From positions 310,001 to 374,000 of the forward strand of contig NZ_JABMCF010000039.1 in assembly GCF_013359815.1 (NCBI RefSeq): a stretch of DNA of 64,000 nucleotides, in the 5' to 3' direction. The notes beneath the pieces are model-generated. The model did not search any database. It was not told where the DNA came from and saw nothing but the letters and a program-made list of their open reading frames with translations. The stretch comes from Curtobacterium flaccumfaciens. GTDB lineage: Bacteria; Actinomycetota; Actinomycetes; Actinomycetales; Microbacteriaceae. How positions within the stretch are numbered: position 1 is the stretch's first letter; each line of letters starts with the position of its first letter. Made by a program: the position numbers and the translations under genes. This document shows positions 25,774-36,312 of this stretch, piece by piece.

Positions 25774-26028
25774 ATGGCCAAGGACAAGGACCGCACCAAG
25801 CCCGCCCGGACGACCCGAGCTGACTCGGTCGACACCGCGGGGGACGCCCCCAACCCGGTGTGGTTCAAGCCGGTCATGTTCGGCTTCATGCTCATCGGTC
25901 TGGTGTGGGTGATCGTCTTCTACATCTCGAACGCCACGCTGCCGGTTCCGAGCCTCGGCTCGTGGAACATCGTCGTCGGCTTCGGCATCATGTTCGTCGG
26001 CTTCCTCATGACCACCCGCTGGCGCTGA
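25774..26028 (+). CDS. crgA: Cell division protein CrgA
   Basis: 84 residues. A charged N-terminal ~28 residues (MAKDKDRTKPARTTRAD) is followed by two membrane helices separated by a short loop (PVMFGFMLIGLVWVIVFYI and SWNIVVGFGIMFVGFLM), ending TTRWR. The NPVWFKPVMFG entry and the two-helix layout are typical of CrgA, an actinobacterial divisome/elongation protein that contacts FtsZ, PBPs and CwsA. The ATG at 25774 is 7 bases after a -10-like element. Confidence 0.93.
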   Translation: MAKDKDRTKPARTTRADSVDTAGDAPNPVWFKPVMFGFMLIGLVWVIVFYISNATLPVPSLGSWNIVVGFGIMFVGFLMTTRWR

Positions 26029-26050
26029 CCCCCAGCCCGCTGTCCTCCCG

Positions 26051-26082
26051 ACGCCCGTCGCACCGCAAGGTGCGGCGGGCGT
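26051..26082 (+). terminator. Terminator of crgA
   Basis: A 14-bp stem with one G-T pair (26051-26064 with 26069-26082) has a GCAA tetraloop and is followed by CGTCGTTCT, 23 bases after the stop. Confidence 0.8.
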
Positions 26083-26139
26083 CGTCGTTCTCCACAAGCT
26101 CGGGCGTTCCGGGAACGCACATCCTCGAGGATCCCGCCG

Positions 26140-26299
26140 TTCTCCACACTTTTCCCCACTCTCCACACCGTCATCCACACCCCGACCCCGGAGTTATCCA
26201 CAACCGATTCCACAGTGGGGATAATCACACTGGTGTAACTCACCAACTTCTCCACACCTGTGGATAACTCCCAGTGCCGCTGTGGACAGCTGTGGATGA
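26140..26299. promoter_or_regulatory. Cluster of DnaA-box-like sequences in the crgA-rhomboid gap
   Basis: Two exact TTATCCACA boxes are present: 26194-26202 forward and 26259-26267 as TGTGGATAA. Near matches are TTCTCCACA at 26140-26148 and 26248-26256, TCATCCACA at 26171-26179, and reverse TGTGGACAG (26281-26289) and TGTGGATGA (26291-26299). The stretch has no gene and is less GC-rich than its surroundings. It is ~12 kb from dnaA. It may bind DnaA as a reservoir, regulatory site or part of an extended origin. Confidence 0.65.
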
Positions 26300-26326
26300 G
26301 CAGGACGCGGACAGCCCTGGGAACGA

Positions 26327-26359
26327 CGAACGCCCCGCCGCAGTGCGACGGGGCGTTCG
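26327..26359 (-). terminator. Terminator of the rhomboid gene
   Basis: CGAACGCCCCG (26327-26337) pairs with CGGGGCGTTCG (26349-26359), with extra CGC/GCG pairing in the loop. It lies 18 bases beyond the stop of the minus-strand rhomboid gene. Confidence 0.8.
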
Positions 26360-26377
26360 GGGAGCGTTGTGGCCGCG

Positions 26378-27232
26378 TCAGCCGATCGTGACCGCGTACC
26401 CGACAGCGGTGAGCGCGATGCCGAGCACCGCCGCACCGATGATCAGCGCGATCTGCAGCGGACGCTTCCGGATGTTGCGCGTCTGTGCGAAGACGAAGCC
26501 CATCAGGAACCCGCCGATGATCCCGCCCACGTGCGCCTGCCACGAGATGTTGACTCCGGGCAGGAACCCGATGACCAGGTTCAGTCCCATGAGCACGAGG
26601 AGCTGCACGGCGTTGTTCCCCAGGCTGCGCTGCAGCACGAAGAACGCGGCGAACAGCCCGAAGATCGCACCCGAAGCACCCACCACGGTCGTCCCCGGCG
26701 CCAGGAAGGTGACGAGCATGGACCCGAAGATCCCCGTGATGAAGTACAGCGCCACGAAGCGCCAGGTGCCGAGCATGTTCTCGAGCATGCGACCGAAGAT
26801 CCAGAGCGCCCACATGTTGAACAGGATGTGGAAGATGCCCGAGTGCACGAACAGCGAGGTCACCACACGCCAGGGCTGCGTCGGCAACAGGAACGAGTTG
26901 TAGGCGAGCAAGCTCGTGAAGAACCGCCCGCTGACCTGGTCGAGCAACCAGATCGCCACCGTGATCGCCACGATGACGGTCGTGCCCTTCTGGTCGAGCA
27001 TGGCGAAGCGCCGCCGAGCGACCGTGAACCCGCTGGGGGCTCCGGACGCTCGACGGTTCGCTGCGAACTGTGCGCGCTGTTCACGCACGCACTCCGGGCA
27101 GTGCACCCCGACCGCCGCCGGCGTCTGGCACTCCGGGCAGATCGTCCGCCCGCAGCGCTGGCAGAGCACGAAGCTCTGCCGGTCCGGATGCCGGTAGCAG
27201 GTGTTGTTCGGGTTGTACGCCTGGTCGGTCAC
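26378..27232 (-). CDS. Rhomboid family intramembrane serine protease with N-terminal zinc ribbon
   Basis: 284 residues from GTG at 27232. Residues 12-48 hold a zinc-finger-like set of Cys/His (CYRHPDRQS, CQRCGRTICPEC, HCPEC), typical of actinobacterial rhomboids. Six or seven membrane segments follow. The catalytic Ser187 is in VVGASGAIFGLF and His234 in SWQAHVGGIIGG; Asn139 in HILFNMWALW is the oxyanion residue. It cleaves membrane proteins within or near their helices. Substrates are unknown. The longer upstream open frame overlaps ppiA and was rejected. It is 7 bases from ppiA on the same strand, so probably co-transcribed. Confidence 0.92.
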   Translation of the reverse strand: MTDQAYNPNNTCYRHPDRQSFVLCQRCGRTICPECQTPAAVGVHCPECVREQRAQFAANRRASGAPSGFTVARRRFAMLDQKGTTVIVAITVAIWLLDQVSGRFFTSLLAYNSFLLPTQPWRVVTSLFVHSGIFHILFNMWALWIFGRMLENMLGTWRFVALYFITGIFGSMLVTFLAPGTTVVGASGAIFGLFAAFFVLQRSLGNNAVQLLVLMGLNLVIGFLPGVNISWQAHVGGIIGGFLMGFVFAQTRNIRKRPLQIALIIGAAVLGIALTAVGYAVTIG

Positions 27233-27239
27233 GTGCTGG

Positions 27240-27779
27240 TCAGACGCCTTCGACGTCGATGCTCTGGATGACGACGTCCTCGACGGGCTTGTCACGACCG
27301 TCGGTCTGGACGCCCTCGATCGCGTCGACGACCGCGCGGGACTCGTCGTCGGCGACCTCACCGAAGATGGTGTGCTTGCCCTGCAGCCACGGCGTCGCCA
27401 CCGTGGTGAAGAAGAACTGCGAGCCGTTGGTGCCGCGGCCGCCCTGGATGCCGGCGTTCGCCATGGCGAAGATGTAGGGGTTCTGGAACGTGAGCTCCGG
27501 GGAGATCTCGTCGTCGAAGCGGTACCCGGGGCCACCGATGCCCTGGCCGAGCGGGTCGCCGCCCTGGATCATGAAGTCCTTGATGATGCGGTGGAAGATC
27601 ACGCCGTCGTAGAGCTTGTCGGTCGAGACCTTGCCCGTGCCGGGGTGGGTCCACTCCTGCTGGCCCGTGGCGAGGTCGACGAAGTTCTTGACGGTCTTCG
27701 GTGCGTGGTTGCCGAACAGGTTGACGCGGATGTCGCCCTTGTTGGTGTGGATCGTTGCGACAGCGGTGTGCAGAGACAT
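27240..27779 (-). CDS. ppiA: Cyclophilin-type peptidyl-prolyl cis-trans isomerase
   Basis: 179 residues. Cyclophilin motifs are FHRIIKDFMIQGGDP (the catalytic Arg is in FHR), FAMANAGIQGGRGTNGSQFF, LQGKHTIFGEV and the start TIHTNKGDIRVNLFGNHAPK. There is no signal peptide, so it acts in the cytoplasm. It speeds prolyl isomerisation during folding. ppiA is also near gyrA and crgA in mycobacteria. Confidence 0.95.
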   Translation of the reverse strand: MSLHTAVATIHTNKGDIRVNLFGNHAPKTVKNFVDLATGQQEWTHPGTGKVSTDKLYDGVIFHRIIKDFMIQGGDPLGQGIGGPGYRFDDEISPELTFQNPYIFAMANAGIQGGRGTNGSQFFFTTVATPWLQGKHTIFGEVADDESRAVVDAIEGVQTDGRDKPVEDVVIQSIDVEGV

Positions 27780-27894
27780 GTTCCGATTCTCGCATGTACT
27801 CCTGACCGCGGACGGATTGCACAGCTGCGGTTCCGTGACCTGTCAGGCAGTGTGGTGGCAGGATGGGGTCACGCCGATCCGATGGAGGTACCAG

Positions 27895-28470
27895 ATGACG
27901 ACGATCGAGATCCCGCGAAAGCGTCGGAAGCAGATCAAGAAGCTCAAGGGCCAGACCGCCTCGCTCCTCGGCGAGCAGCGCAAGGTCCTCGAGCACGCGA
28001 ACGCGATCCTGGCTGAGGCCCGGTCGAACGCCGCGGACGCAGCTCGCAAGGACATCGCACCCCGCGTGCAGAACGCGATCGACAACGGGATCCGTCCCGC
28101 GTTCGCCACCGGCGTGCACGCTGCCACCTCGGCAGCGCAGAGCGCTTCGCACAAGTTCCAGTCCGAGGTGGTCCCCGGACTCGTCTCGACCGCTGGCTCG
28201 GTGCTGAGCGTGACCGACCTCGCGAAGGACCCCCGGGTCAAGAAGATCGTGAAGAACGCCCAGAAGAAGGGCAAGAAGGCCAAGAAGGCCGCTGCGAAGT
28301 ACGTCCCGTCGCAGCAGAAGAAGGGTCTCGGCTTCGGCGGAGTCGCACTCATCATCGTCGGCGTCGTCGCCGTCGCCGGTGCTGCGTACGCCGCGTACCA
28401 GACGCTCCGCGCCGACGACGACCTGTGGGTCGCCGACGACGCTGACACGGCGGAGAAGCCCGCCGCCTGA
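27895..28470 (+). CDS. Lys-rich protein with C-terminal membrane helix, hypothetical
   Basis: 191 residues from ATG with a strong SD (GGAGG, 8 bases upstream). The N-terminal half is helical and charged (RKRRKQIKKLKGQ; coiled-coil-like QRKVLEHANAILAEAR). A Lys/Ala stretch follows (VKKIVKNAQKKGKKAKKAAA). One membrane helix (GGVALIIVGVVAVAGAAYAAY, ~155-175) precedes a short acidic tail ending EKPAA. No domain is recognised. Similar small proteins occur beside ppiA in Microbacteriaceae, from memory. Membrane anchoring with a cytoplasmic basic part is inferred. Confidence 0.7.
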   Translation: MTTIEIPRKRRKQIKKLKGQTASLLGEQRKVLEHANAILAEARSNAADAARKDIAPRVQNAIDNGIRPAFATGVHAATSAAQSASHKFQSEVVPGLVSTAGSVLSVTDLAKDPRVKKIVKNAQKKGKKAKKAAAKYVPSQQKKGLGFGGVALIIVGVVAVAGAAYAAYQTLRADDDLWVADDADTAEKPAA

Positions 28471-28484
28471 CCTCCCGGTTCGTA

Positions 28485-28516
28485 CGAAGGGCCCCGGCTG
28501 CTGCCGGGGCCCTTCG
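28485..28516 (+). terminator. Strong terminator after the Lys-rich protein gene
   Basis: Perfect 14-bp stem (28485-28498 with 28503-28516), loop TGCT, starting 15 bases after the stop and followed by TCGTTCC. Confidence 0.88.
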
Positions 28517-28877
28517 TCGTTCCCCGGGCCTGGCGTCCACAGACCCGCGCACGACGACCGGCCTGGAGCGCGCCCACCTACCTGCCTGGAGGCGCAGACC
28601 GGCCTGACCCCGCGCCTCCCGTCCGCCATGCGCTTGCGCAACACGCCCCGGGGCAGCCACCGAGAGGTCGCAACCTGTCGCTCAGACGACGCGCAGACGA
28701 CAGTTCCAGCCACCTCGGCGAACCGCACACGGCATGTCGCGACCACTCAAAGGCGATGAAGCGGTCCGGCGGACCCGACCATCGCGGAGCGGCGCGTCGC
28801 CAAAGGAGCGCAGACAAACACGACGACCGAAGACGGCGGAGCGAGGAACGAGCGAAGCAGCACTCGTGCAGAGGGAG
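28517..28877. repeat. Gene-free gap with dispersed repeat words
   Basis: No coding region is supportable in this ~360-base gap between a terminator and tRNA-Ala. It contains GCCTGGAGGCGCAG (28584-28597) and CCGCGCCTCCCGTCCG (28610-28625), the reverse of the arm word in the 7133-7180 palindrome. The remainder shows nothing I can name. Confidence 0.6.
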
Positions 28878-28950
28878 TGGAGCCTGGGAGAATCGAACTC
28901 CCGACATCCTGCTTGCAAAGCAGGCGCTCTACCAACTGAGCTAAGGCCCC
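28878..28950 (-). tRNA. tRNA-Ala (anticodon TGC)
   Basis: 73 bases fold as a standard cloverleaf. Acceptor GGGGCCT pairs with AGGCTCC, including the G3-U70 pair that marks alanine tRNAs. The anticodon loop TTTGCAA gives TGC. The 3' CCA is not encoded (CTC follows A73), unlike the other two tRNAs here. Confidence 0.95.
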
Positions 28951-29006
28951 GAGTGCCACCGAGGTGATCGGCGACGGGATGGAATTGTCGTGCTGTTCCG
29001 GAGAAC

Positions 29007-29083
29007 TGGTGGGGCTACAAGGACTTGAACCTTGGACCTCTTCGTTATCAGCGAAGCGCTCTAACCGCCTGAGCTATAGCCCC
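29007..29083 (-). tRNA. tRNA-Ile (anticodon GAT)
   Basis: 77 bases on the minus strand. Acceptor GGGGCTA pairs with TAGCCCC, the anticodon loop CTGATAA gives GAT, and the T-loop is GGTTCAAGTCC. CCA is encoded at 29007-29009. It is 56 bases upstream of tRNA-Ala on the same strand, the usual Ile-Ala pair after gyrA. Confidence 0.96.
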
Positions 29084-29158
29084 TCAGACCGGATGAAAGC
29101 CTACCGTACGATCCCGCCGGAACGAAATCGAGCAGTGGGCCCATCCGGCCCGGGTGTG

Positions 29159-29566
29159 TCAGTTGTTCGTGAAGCCCACGAGCAGACCGCCCGTGATCCG
29201 AACACTGAGGTTGTAGAGCACGCTCACGATGGCGCCGAGCACGGTGCCGACGACCACGTTGAGGATGCCCACGACGATGGAGAACCCGAGGACCTGGCCC
29301 AGCGAGAACTGGTCCATGATCGAGTAACTGTTCTGCCCGGTGACGTCCTTCAACAGGGCGTCGACCTGGGTGAACACACCCGTCTGGTTGAGGATGACCC
29401 ACACCAGTGCCGTGGCGACCACGATCACGATGCTGCCGGCCAGGGCGATGAGGAAGCTCAGCTTCACCATCGACCAGAAGTCGACGTAGACCAGTCGCAA
29501 CCGCACCTGGCGGGTGCCGACGGGTCGCTTCGCCTTCTTCTGGAGCTTCTCGGCGACACTACTCAT
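29159..29566 (-). CDS. DUF3566 family membrane protein
   Basis: 135 residues from ATG at 29566, overlapping the end of gyrA by 8 bases. A basic N-terminus ([21 protein letters not shown]) leads to [20 protein letters not shown], characteristic of DUF3566. A second hydrophobic region ([20 protein letters not shown]) precedes the end [12 protein letters not shown]. This family almost always follows gyrA in actinobacteria. Its function is not established. Confidence 0.9.
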   Translation of the reverse strand: MSSVAEKLQKKAKRPVGTRQVRLRLVYVDFWSMVKLSFLIALAGSIVIVVATALVWVILNQTGVFTQVDALLKDVTGQNSYSIMDQFSLGQVLGFSIVVGILNVVVGTVLGAIVSVLYNLSVRITGGLLVGFTNN

Positions 29567-32216
29567 TGCTTGACTGGTCCTCTCCGGCCTCGTCTGCGAC
29601 GGGCTCGGTGTCGATGGGATCAGTGGAATCCGGGGCCGCTTCGGCTGGGCTGACCGTCTCCACCGGGCCCGCGGGCTCGATCTCGGCGTCGTCCTGGTCG
29701 TCCAGGTTCCGCTCGGTGTTCCGGGCCACCGCGATGATCCGGTCGTTCTCCGCGAACCTCGCGAAGACGACGCCCATCGTGTCACGGCCCTTGGCAGGGA
29801 CCTCGGCCACGGCAGACCTTACCACCTTGCCCGATTGCAGCACGACGAGCACCTCGTCGTCCTCGCCGACGATGAGAGCGCCCACAAGATCGCCTCGGTC
29901 GAGCGCCAACTTGGCCACCTTGATGCCCAGACCACCACGGCCCTGCACCCGGTACTGGTCGACCGCGGTGCGCTTGGCGTAGCCACCCTCGGTCATCACC
30001 CAGACGAAGCCGTCGTCGGAGACGACCCGGGCCGCGAGCAGCGAGTCGCCGTCGCGGAAGGACATGCCCTTCACACCCGAGGTCGAGCGACCCATCGGAC
30101 GCAGGGTGTCGTTCGTCGCCGTGAACCGGAGCGACATGCCTTGGCGGGACACCAGGAGCAGGTCGTCGTGCTCGTCGACGAGCAGCGCCTGCCGGAGCTT
30201 GTCACCGTCGCGCAGGTTGATCGCGATGATGCCGCCGGTGCGGTTCGTGTCGTACTCGGTGAGCGCGGTCTTCTTCACCAGACCGTGCTCGGTCGCGAGG
30301 ACGAGGTACTGCGCCACCTCGTAGTCGCGGATGTCGAGCACCTGCTGGATCTGCTCGTCGGGCTGCATCGCGAGCAGGTTCGCGACGTGCTGGCCCTTCG
30401 CGTCGCGGCCGGCCTCCTGCAGCTCGTACGCCTTGGCACGGTAGACCCGGCCCTGGTCGGTGAGGAACAGGAGCCAGTGGTGCGTCGTGGTGACGAAGAA
30501 GTGCTCGACGATGTCGTCGGCGCGGAGCTGGGCCCCGCGGACACCTCGGCCGCCACGGTGCTGCGAGCGGTACTGGTCGCTGCGCGTGCGCTTGACGTAG
30601 CCACCGCGGGTGATGGTGACGACCATCTCCTCTTCGGGGATCAGGTCTTCCATCGACATGTCGCCGTCGTAGCCGAACATGATCTCGGTACGACGGTCGT
30701 CGCCGAAGCGGTCGACGATCTCGCTCAGCTCGTCGCGGATGATCGAGCGCTGACGGCTCTCCGACCCGAGGATGTCCTGGAAGTCGGCGATCTTGCGCTC
30801 GAGTTCTTCGGCCTCGTCGTGGATCTTCTGACGCTCGAGGGCGGCGAGACGACGGAGCTGCAGCTCGAGGATCGCGCGCGCCTGGATCTCGTCGACGGAC
30901 AGCAGGTCCATCAGGCCGGTGCGGGCCTCTTCGACGTCGGGCGAGCGACGGATGAGCGCGATGACCTCGTCGAGGGCGTCGAGCGCAGCCAGGTAGCCAC
31001 GCAGGATGTGGGCGCGCTTCTCGGCCTCACGCAGACGGAACTGCGTGCGGCGGACGATGACGTCGACCTGGTGGGCGACCCACGCCGAGATGAAGCCGTC
31101 GAGCGGCAGGGTGCGGGGCACCCCGTCGACGATCGCGAGCATGTTCGCGCCGAAGTTCTCCTGCAGCTGGGTGTGCTTGTAGAGGTTGTTGAGCACGACC
31201 TTGGCGACGGCGTCACGCTTCAGCACGATCACCAGGCGCTGCCCGGTACGACCGGAGGTCTCGTCACGGATGTCGGCGACACCGGCGAGCTTGCCGTCCT
31301 TGACCAGCTCGGCGATCTTGATCGCCAGGTTGTCGGGGTTGACCTGGTACGGCAGCTCGGTGACGACGAGGCAGGTGCGACCCTGGATCTCCTCCACCGA
31401 GACGACGGCACGCATCGTGATCGAACCACGGCCGGTGCGGTAGGCGTCCTGGATGCCCTTGGTGCCGAGCACCTGTGCACCCGTCGGGAAGTCCGGGCCC
31501 TTGATGCGCTGCATGAGCGCGGCGAGCAGCTCTTCACGGGTGGCGTCGGGGTTGTCGAGCGCCCACTTGGCGCCCTCGGCGACCTCGCGCAGGTTGTGCG
31601 GCGGGATGTTCGTGGCCATGCCGACCGCGATGCCGACCGAGCCGTTGACGAGCAGGTTCGGGAACCGGGCCGGCAGGATCGCCGGCTCCTGGGTGCGGCC
31701 GTCGTAGTTGTCCTGGAAGTCGACGGTGTCCTCGTCGATGTCGCGGACCATCTCGAGCGCGAGCGGCGCCATCTTCGTCTCGGTGTACCGCGGGGCGGCG
31801 GCGCCGTCGTTGCCCGGCGAACCGAAGTTGCCCTGGCCGAGCGCGAGCGGGTACCGGAGCGACCACGGCTGCACCAGGCGGACGAGGGCGTCGTAGATCG
31901 CCGAGTCACCGTGCGGGTGGAACTGGCCCATGACGTCACCGACGACGCGGGAGCACTTCGAGAACGCACGGTCCGGCCGGTAGCCGCCGTCGAACATCGC
32001 GTAGATCACACGGCGGTGCACCGGCTTGAGACCGTCGCGGACCTCCGGCAGGGCGCGACCGACGATGACCGACATCGCGTAGTCGAGGTACGAGCGCTGC
32101 ATCTCGAGCTGCAGGTCGACCTGCGAGATGCGGTCACCGGAGACGACGATGTCCCCACTGTCGCCGTGGACGATCTCGGGCAGCTCGTCGGCGCCGTTCT
32201 CGTTGTCGTCAGCCAT
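29559..32216 (-). CDS. gyrA: DNA gyrase subunit A
   Basis: 885 residues. The catalytic tyrosine is Tyr144 in APRYTETKM. The quinolone region reads [15 protein letters not shown] with Ser105 and Asp109, the residues seen in sensitive enzymes. The C-terminal beta-pinwheel contains GyrA-box-like repeats (e.g. [13 protein letters not shown]). The acidic tail ends [11 protein letters not shown]. With GyrB it introduces negative supercoils using ATP. It is 114 bases downstream of gyrB. Confidence 0.97.
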   Translation of the reverse strand: MADDNENGADELPEIVHGDSGDIVVSGDRISQVDLQLEMQRSYLDYAMSVIVGRALPEVRDGLKPVHRRVIYAMFDGGYRPDRAFSKCSRVVGDVMGQFHPHGDSAIYDALVRLVQPWSLRYPLALGQGNFGSPGNDGAAAPRYTETKMAPLALEMVRDIDEDTVDFQDNYDGRTQEPAILPARFPNLLVNGSVGIAVGMATNIPPHNLREVAEGAKWALDNPDATREELLAALMQRIKGPDFPTGAQVLGTKGIQDAYRTGRGSITMRAVVSVEEIQGRTCLVVTELPYQVNPDNLAIKIAELVKDGKLAGVADIRDETSGRTGQRLVIVLKRDAVAKVVLNNLYKHTQLQENFGANMLAIVDGVPRTLPLDGFISAWVAHQVDVIVRRTQFRLREAEKRAHILRGYLAALDALDEVIALIRRSPDVEEARTGLMDLLSVDEIQARAILELQLRRLAALERQKIHDEAEELERKIADFQDILGSESRQRSIIRDELSEIVDRFGDDRRTEIMFGYDGDMSMEDLIPEEEMVVTITRGGYVKRTRSDQYRSQHRGGRGVRGAQLRADDIVEHFFVTTTHHWLLFLTDQGRVYRAKAYELQEAGRDAKGQHVANLLAMQPDEQIQQVLDIRDYEVAQYLVLATEHGLVKKTALTEYDTNRTGGIIAINLRDGDKLRQALLVDEHDDLLLVSRQGMSLRFTATNDTLRPMGRSTSGVKGMSFRDGDSLLAARVVSDDGFVWVMTEGGYAKRTAVDQYRVQGRGGLGIKVAKLALDRGDLVGALIVGEDDEVLVVLQSGKVVRSAVAEVPAKGRDTMGVVFARFAENDRIIAVARNTERNLDDQDDAEIEPAGPVETVSPAEAAPDSTDPIDTEPVADEAGEDQSSNE

Positions 32217-32330
32217 GTGGCTTGGTTCCCTTTCTGGACAGCCTGGAGGCTGTGGTTCCGTTGGTCGCGCCGGGCGCGACCACAGGTGGTCAGGACTGGT
32301 CGACGCGGCTCACGCCGCGCCTCCTGGCCG
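32217..32330 (-). other. gyrB-gyrA intergenic gap with two hairpins
   Basis: Two small inverted repeats lie here: ACAGCC/GGCTGT (32238-32253) and GGTCGCGC/GCGCGACC (32263-32281, loop CGG). They could be a partial terminator, a processing site or a leader hairpin of gyrA. AGGGAACC serves as an SD-like sequence before the gyrA ATG. Confidence 0.4.
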
Positions 32331-34417
<2,087 letters not shown>

Positions 34418-34467
34418 ATCTGCCCCGCAGACGGGCTTTTCTGGCACTCCAGGATGATTTCGTCGCC

Positions 34468-34968
34468 TCAACCGTAGGTGTCGCGAGGACCGCGCCCCTG
34501 GACCGTCCTGGGGCCGCGTTTCCACGTGGGGGCGTCCGGGCCGGAAACCCTGATCGACTCGACCCCTGCTTCTGGGTGCCGTTCCGCGATGGTCGTCGTG
34601 ACCGTCGCACGCATCAATCGGAGCTGGGTCGCCCAGGCCGTCGAGTCGCACCGGATGACGAGTGCGCCGTCCTCGATGGTGACCGGTCGGGAGTGCTTCG
34701 CCAGCTCCTCGCCGACGACGCTCGGCCAGTCCACGAAGAGCTCGGAGCGGGCGAGGGGTTCGGTCCAGCCGAGTTCCTGAGCGAGCGAACCGACGATGTC
34801 CGCGAGGCCCTTCGGCTCGCGGCCGCGCCCGTACGGCACGGTGTCGGCGTCGAACTCGCGGGCACGGCGGCGGCGGGCATCGGTGCCGCGCTTGGACGGG
34901 TCGCCGAACACCGCGCGCAGGTGGCGGTACACCTGCGAGGGTTCGGTGGGCTTGCGGGGCTTCGGCAT
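34468..34968 (-). CDS. dciA: DciA-like helicase-loader protein (DUF721)
   Basis: 166 residues. The DUF721 core (~60-140) reads GSLAQELGWTEPLARSELFVDW, WPSVVGEELAKHSRPVTIEDGALVIRCDSTAWATQLRLM in overlapping pieces. The N-terminus is basic (AVFGDPSKRGTDARRRRAREF). DUF721 proteins include DciA, which loads the DnaB helicase in bacteria lacking DnaC/DnaI. It lies directly after recF (TGATG overlap), as in other actinobacteria. Confidence 0.87.
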   Translation of the reverse strand: MPKPRKPTEPSQVYRHLRAVFGDPSKRGTDARRRRAREFDADTVPYGRGREPKGLADIVGSLAQELGWTEPLARSELFVDWPSVVGEELAKHSRPVTIEDGALVIRCDSTAWATQLRLMRATVTTTIAERHPEAGVESIRVSGPDAPTWKRGPRTVQGRGPRDTYG

Positions 34969-36281
34969 CAGACGTCGGCTTCGGTCGGGTCCGTCTTGCT
35001 GTCCGCGACGGTCGCGTCGGTCCCGTCCGGCGCGTCGATCGCGTCGGTCCCGTCCGTCGCGTCGATCGCGTCGGTCCCGTCCGTCGCCGGACTGGAGGCC
35101 CGGGTCGCGTCCGCCTCGTCGGTCACGATCGTGCCCGCCTCGATCCGCACGGTGTGCGCCGCCAGCTTCCCGGGCACGTCACCGAAGACCGCGGCCGTGA
35201 TGAGCACCTGCTCGTAGTCCGCGACGGCGTTCGCCAGCCGTTCCCGCCGCGATTCGTCCAGTTCGGCGAAGACGTCGTCGAGGATGATGATCGGATCGCC
35301 CAGGTTCGACTCGGCGCGCAGGATCGAGGCGCTCGCGAGCTGGATGGCGAGCGCGAAGGACCAGGATTCGCCGTGACTCGCGTACCCGCGAGCTGGTAAC
35401 CCGTTGAGCTGGAACAGAACGTCGTCCCGGTGCGGCCCCACGAGGGTGAGCCCGCGGTCGAGTTCGTCACGGCGACGACGCTCGAGGGCGGCCGCGAACG
35501 CTTCGGCAGCCGACGCCACCGTGACGGGCTCGTCGGGGGTCCCGAGCACGGGGTCGGTGGCTGCCGCGGACTCGGGGTCGCCCCCGCGGATCGACAGGAC
35601 TCCGGTGATCGAGGCGTCGTGGTGTTCGCCGGCGACGGTCGCGTAGGCCTCGGCCACGAAGGGTGCGAGCCGCCGGGTCAGGTGGTCACGCGCCGCGACG
35701 ATCTCGGCGCCGAGCCCGACGAGCCGGTCGTCCCAGACGTCGAGCGTCGACAGGGCGTTCGCCTTCGCGCCGGTGGCACGGGCCGACTTCAGCAGGGTGT
35801 TCCGCTGGCGGAGCGTGCGGTCGTAGTCGGCGAGCACGCCCTGCATCCGCGGTGCGATCTGGCCGAGCAGCTCGTCGAGCATCCGGCGTCGCCCGGCCGG
35901 CTCGCCCCGCACGAGCGCCAGGTCCTCCGGAGCGAAGAGCACACTCGTGCAGTAGCGCGGCAGCTCACGTGGCTTGATCGCCGACCGGTTCACCTGCGCA
36001 CGGTTCGCACCGGTGCGGTTGATCTGCACCTCGGCGAGGATGCTGCGGTCCTCGTGCGCGAGACGAGCCCGGACGATCGCAGCGTCGCATCCTTGACGGA
36101 CGAGCGCTGCGTCGGTGGGGACGCGGTGCGAGCCGAGGGTGGAGAGGTACCCGATCGCCTCGACCAGGTTGGTCTTGCCCTGTCCGTTGCGCCCGACGAA
36201 CAGGTTCGGCCCGCGTGCGAGGTCGACGTCCGCCTCCCGGTAGTTCCGGAAGTCGGTCAGTTGGAGATGGTCGACGTGCAC
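34968..36281 (-). CDS. recF: DNA replication/repair protein RecF, with repeat-coded C-terminal tail
   Basis: 437 residues, longer than the usual ~360-400. ATPase motifs are Walker A GRNGQGKTNLVEAIG, signature region ARGYASHGESWSFALAIQLA and Walker B IIILDDVFAELDESRRERL. RecF helps load RecA at gaps and restart forks. The last ~50 residues are an extra acidic tail built from repeats of TDGTDAIDA. They are coded by a near-exact 27-base tandem repeat (35014-35040, 35041-35067, then a partial unit to 35086). The stop overlaps the dciA ATG by one base. Confidence 0.94.
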   Translation of the reverse strand: MHVDHLQLTDFRNYREADVDLARGPNLFVGRNGQGKTNLVEAIGYLSTLGSHRVPTDAALVRQGCDAAIVRARLAHEDRSILAEVQINRTGANRAQVNRSAIKPRELPRYCTSVLFAPEDLALVRGEPAGRRRMLDELLGQIAPRMQGVLADYDRTLRQRNTLLKSARATGAKANALSTLDVWDDRLVGLGAEIVAARDHLTRRLAPFVAEAYATVAGEHHDASITGVLSIRGGDPESAAATDPVLGTPDEPVTVASAAEAFAAALERRRRDELDRGLTLVGPHRDDVLFQLNGLPARGYASHGESWSFALAIQLASASILRAESNLGDPIIILDDVFAELDESRRERLANAVADYEQVLITAAVFGDVPGKLAAHTVRIEAGTIVTDEADATRASSPATDGTDAIDATDGTDAIDAPDGTDATVADSKTDPTEADV

Positions 36282-36312
36282 GCGGGCCGAGTCCGGGTTC
36301 CCCCGGGAAGTC

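Noticed and set aside
34519..34533. GTTTCCACGTGGGG in dciA considered as parS
   Set aside because: Only one half-site matches and the other half is absent.
34981..35095. Tandem repeat considered as a CRISPR-like array
   Set aside because: Units are contiguous with no spacers and are in frame with recF.
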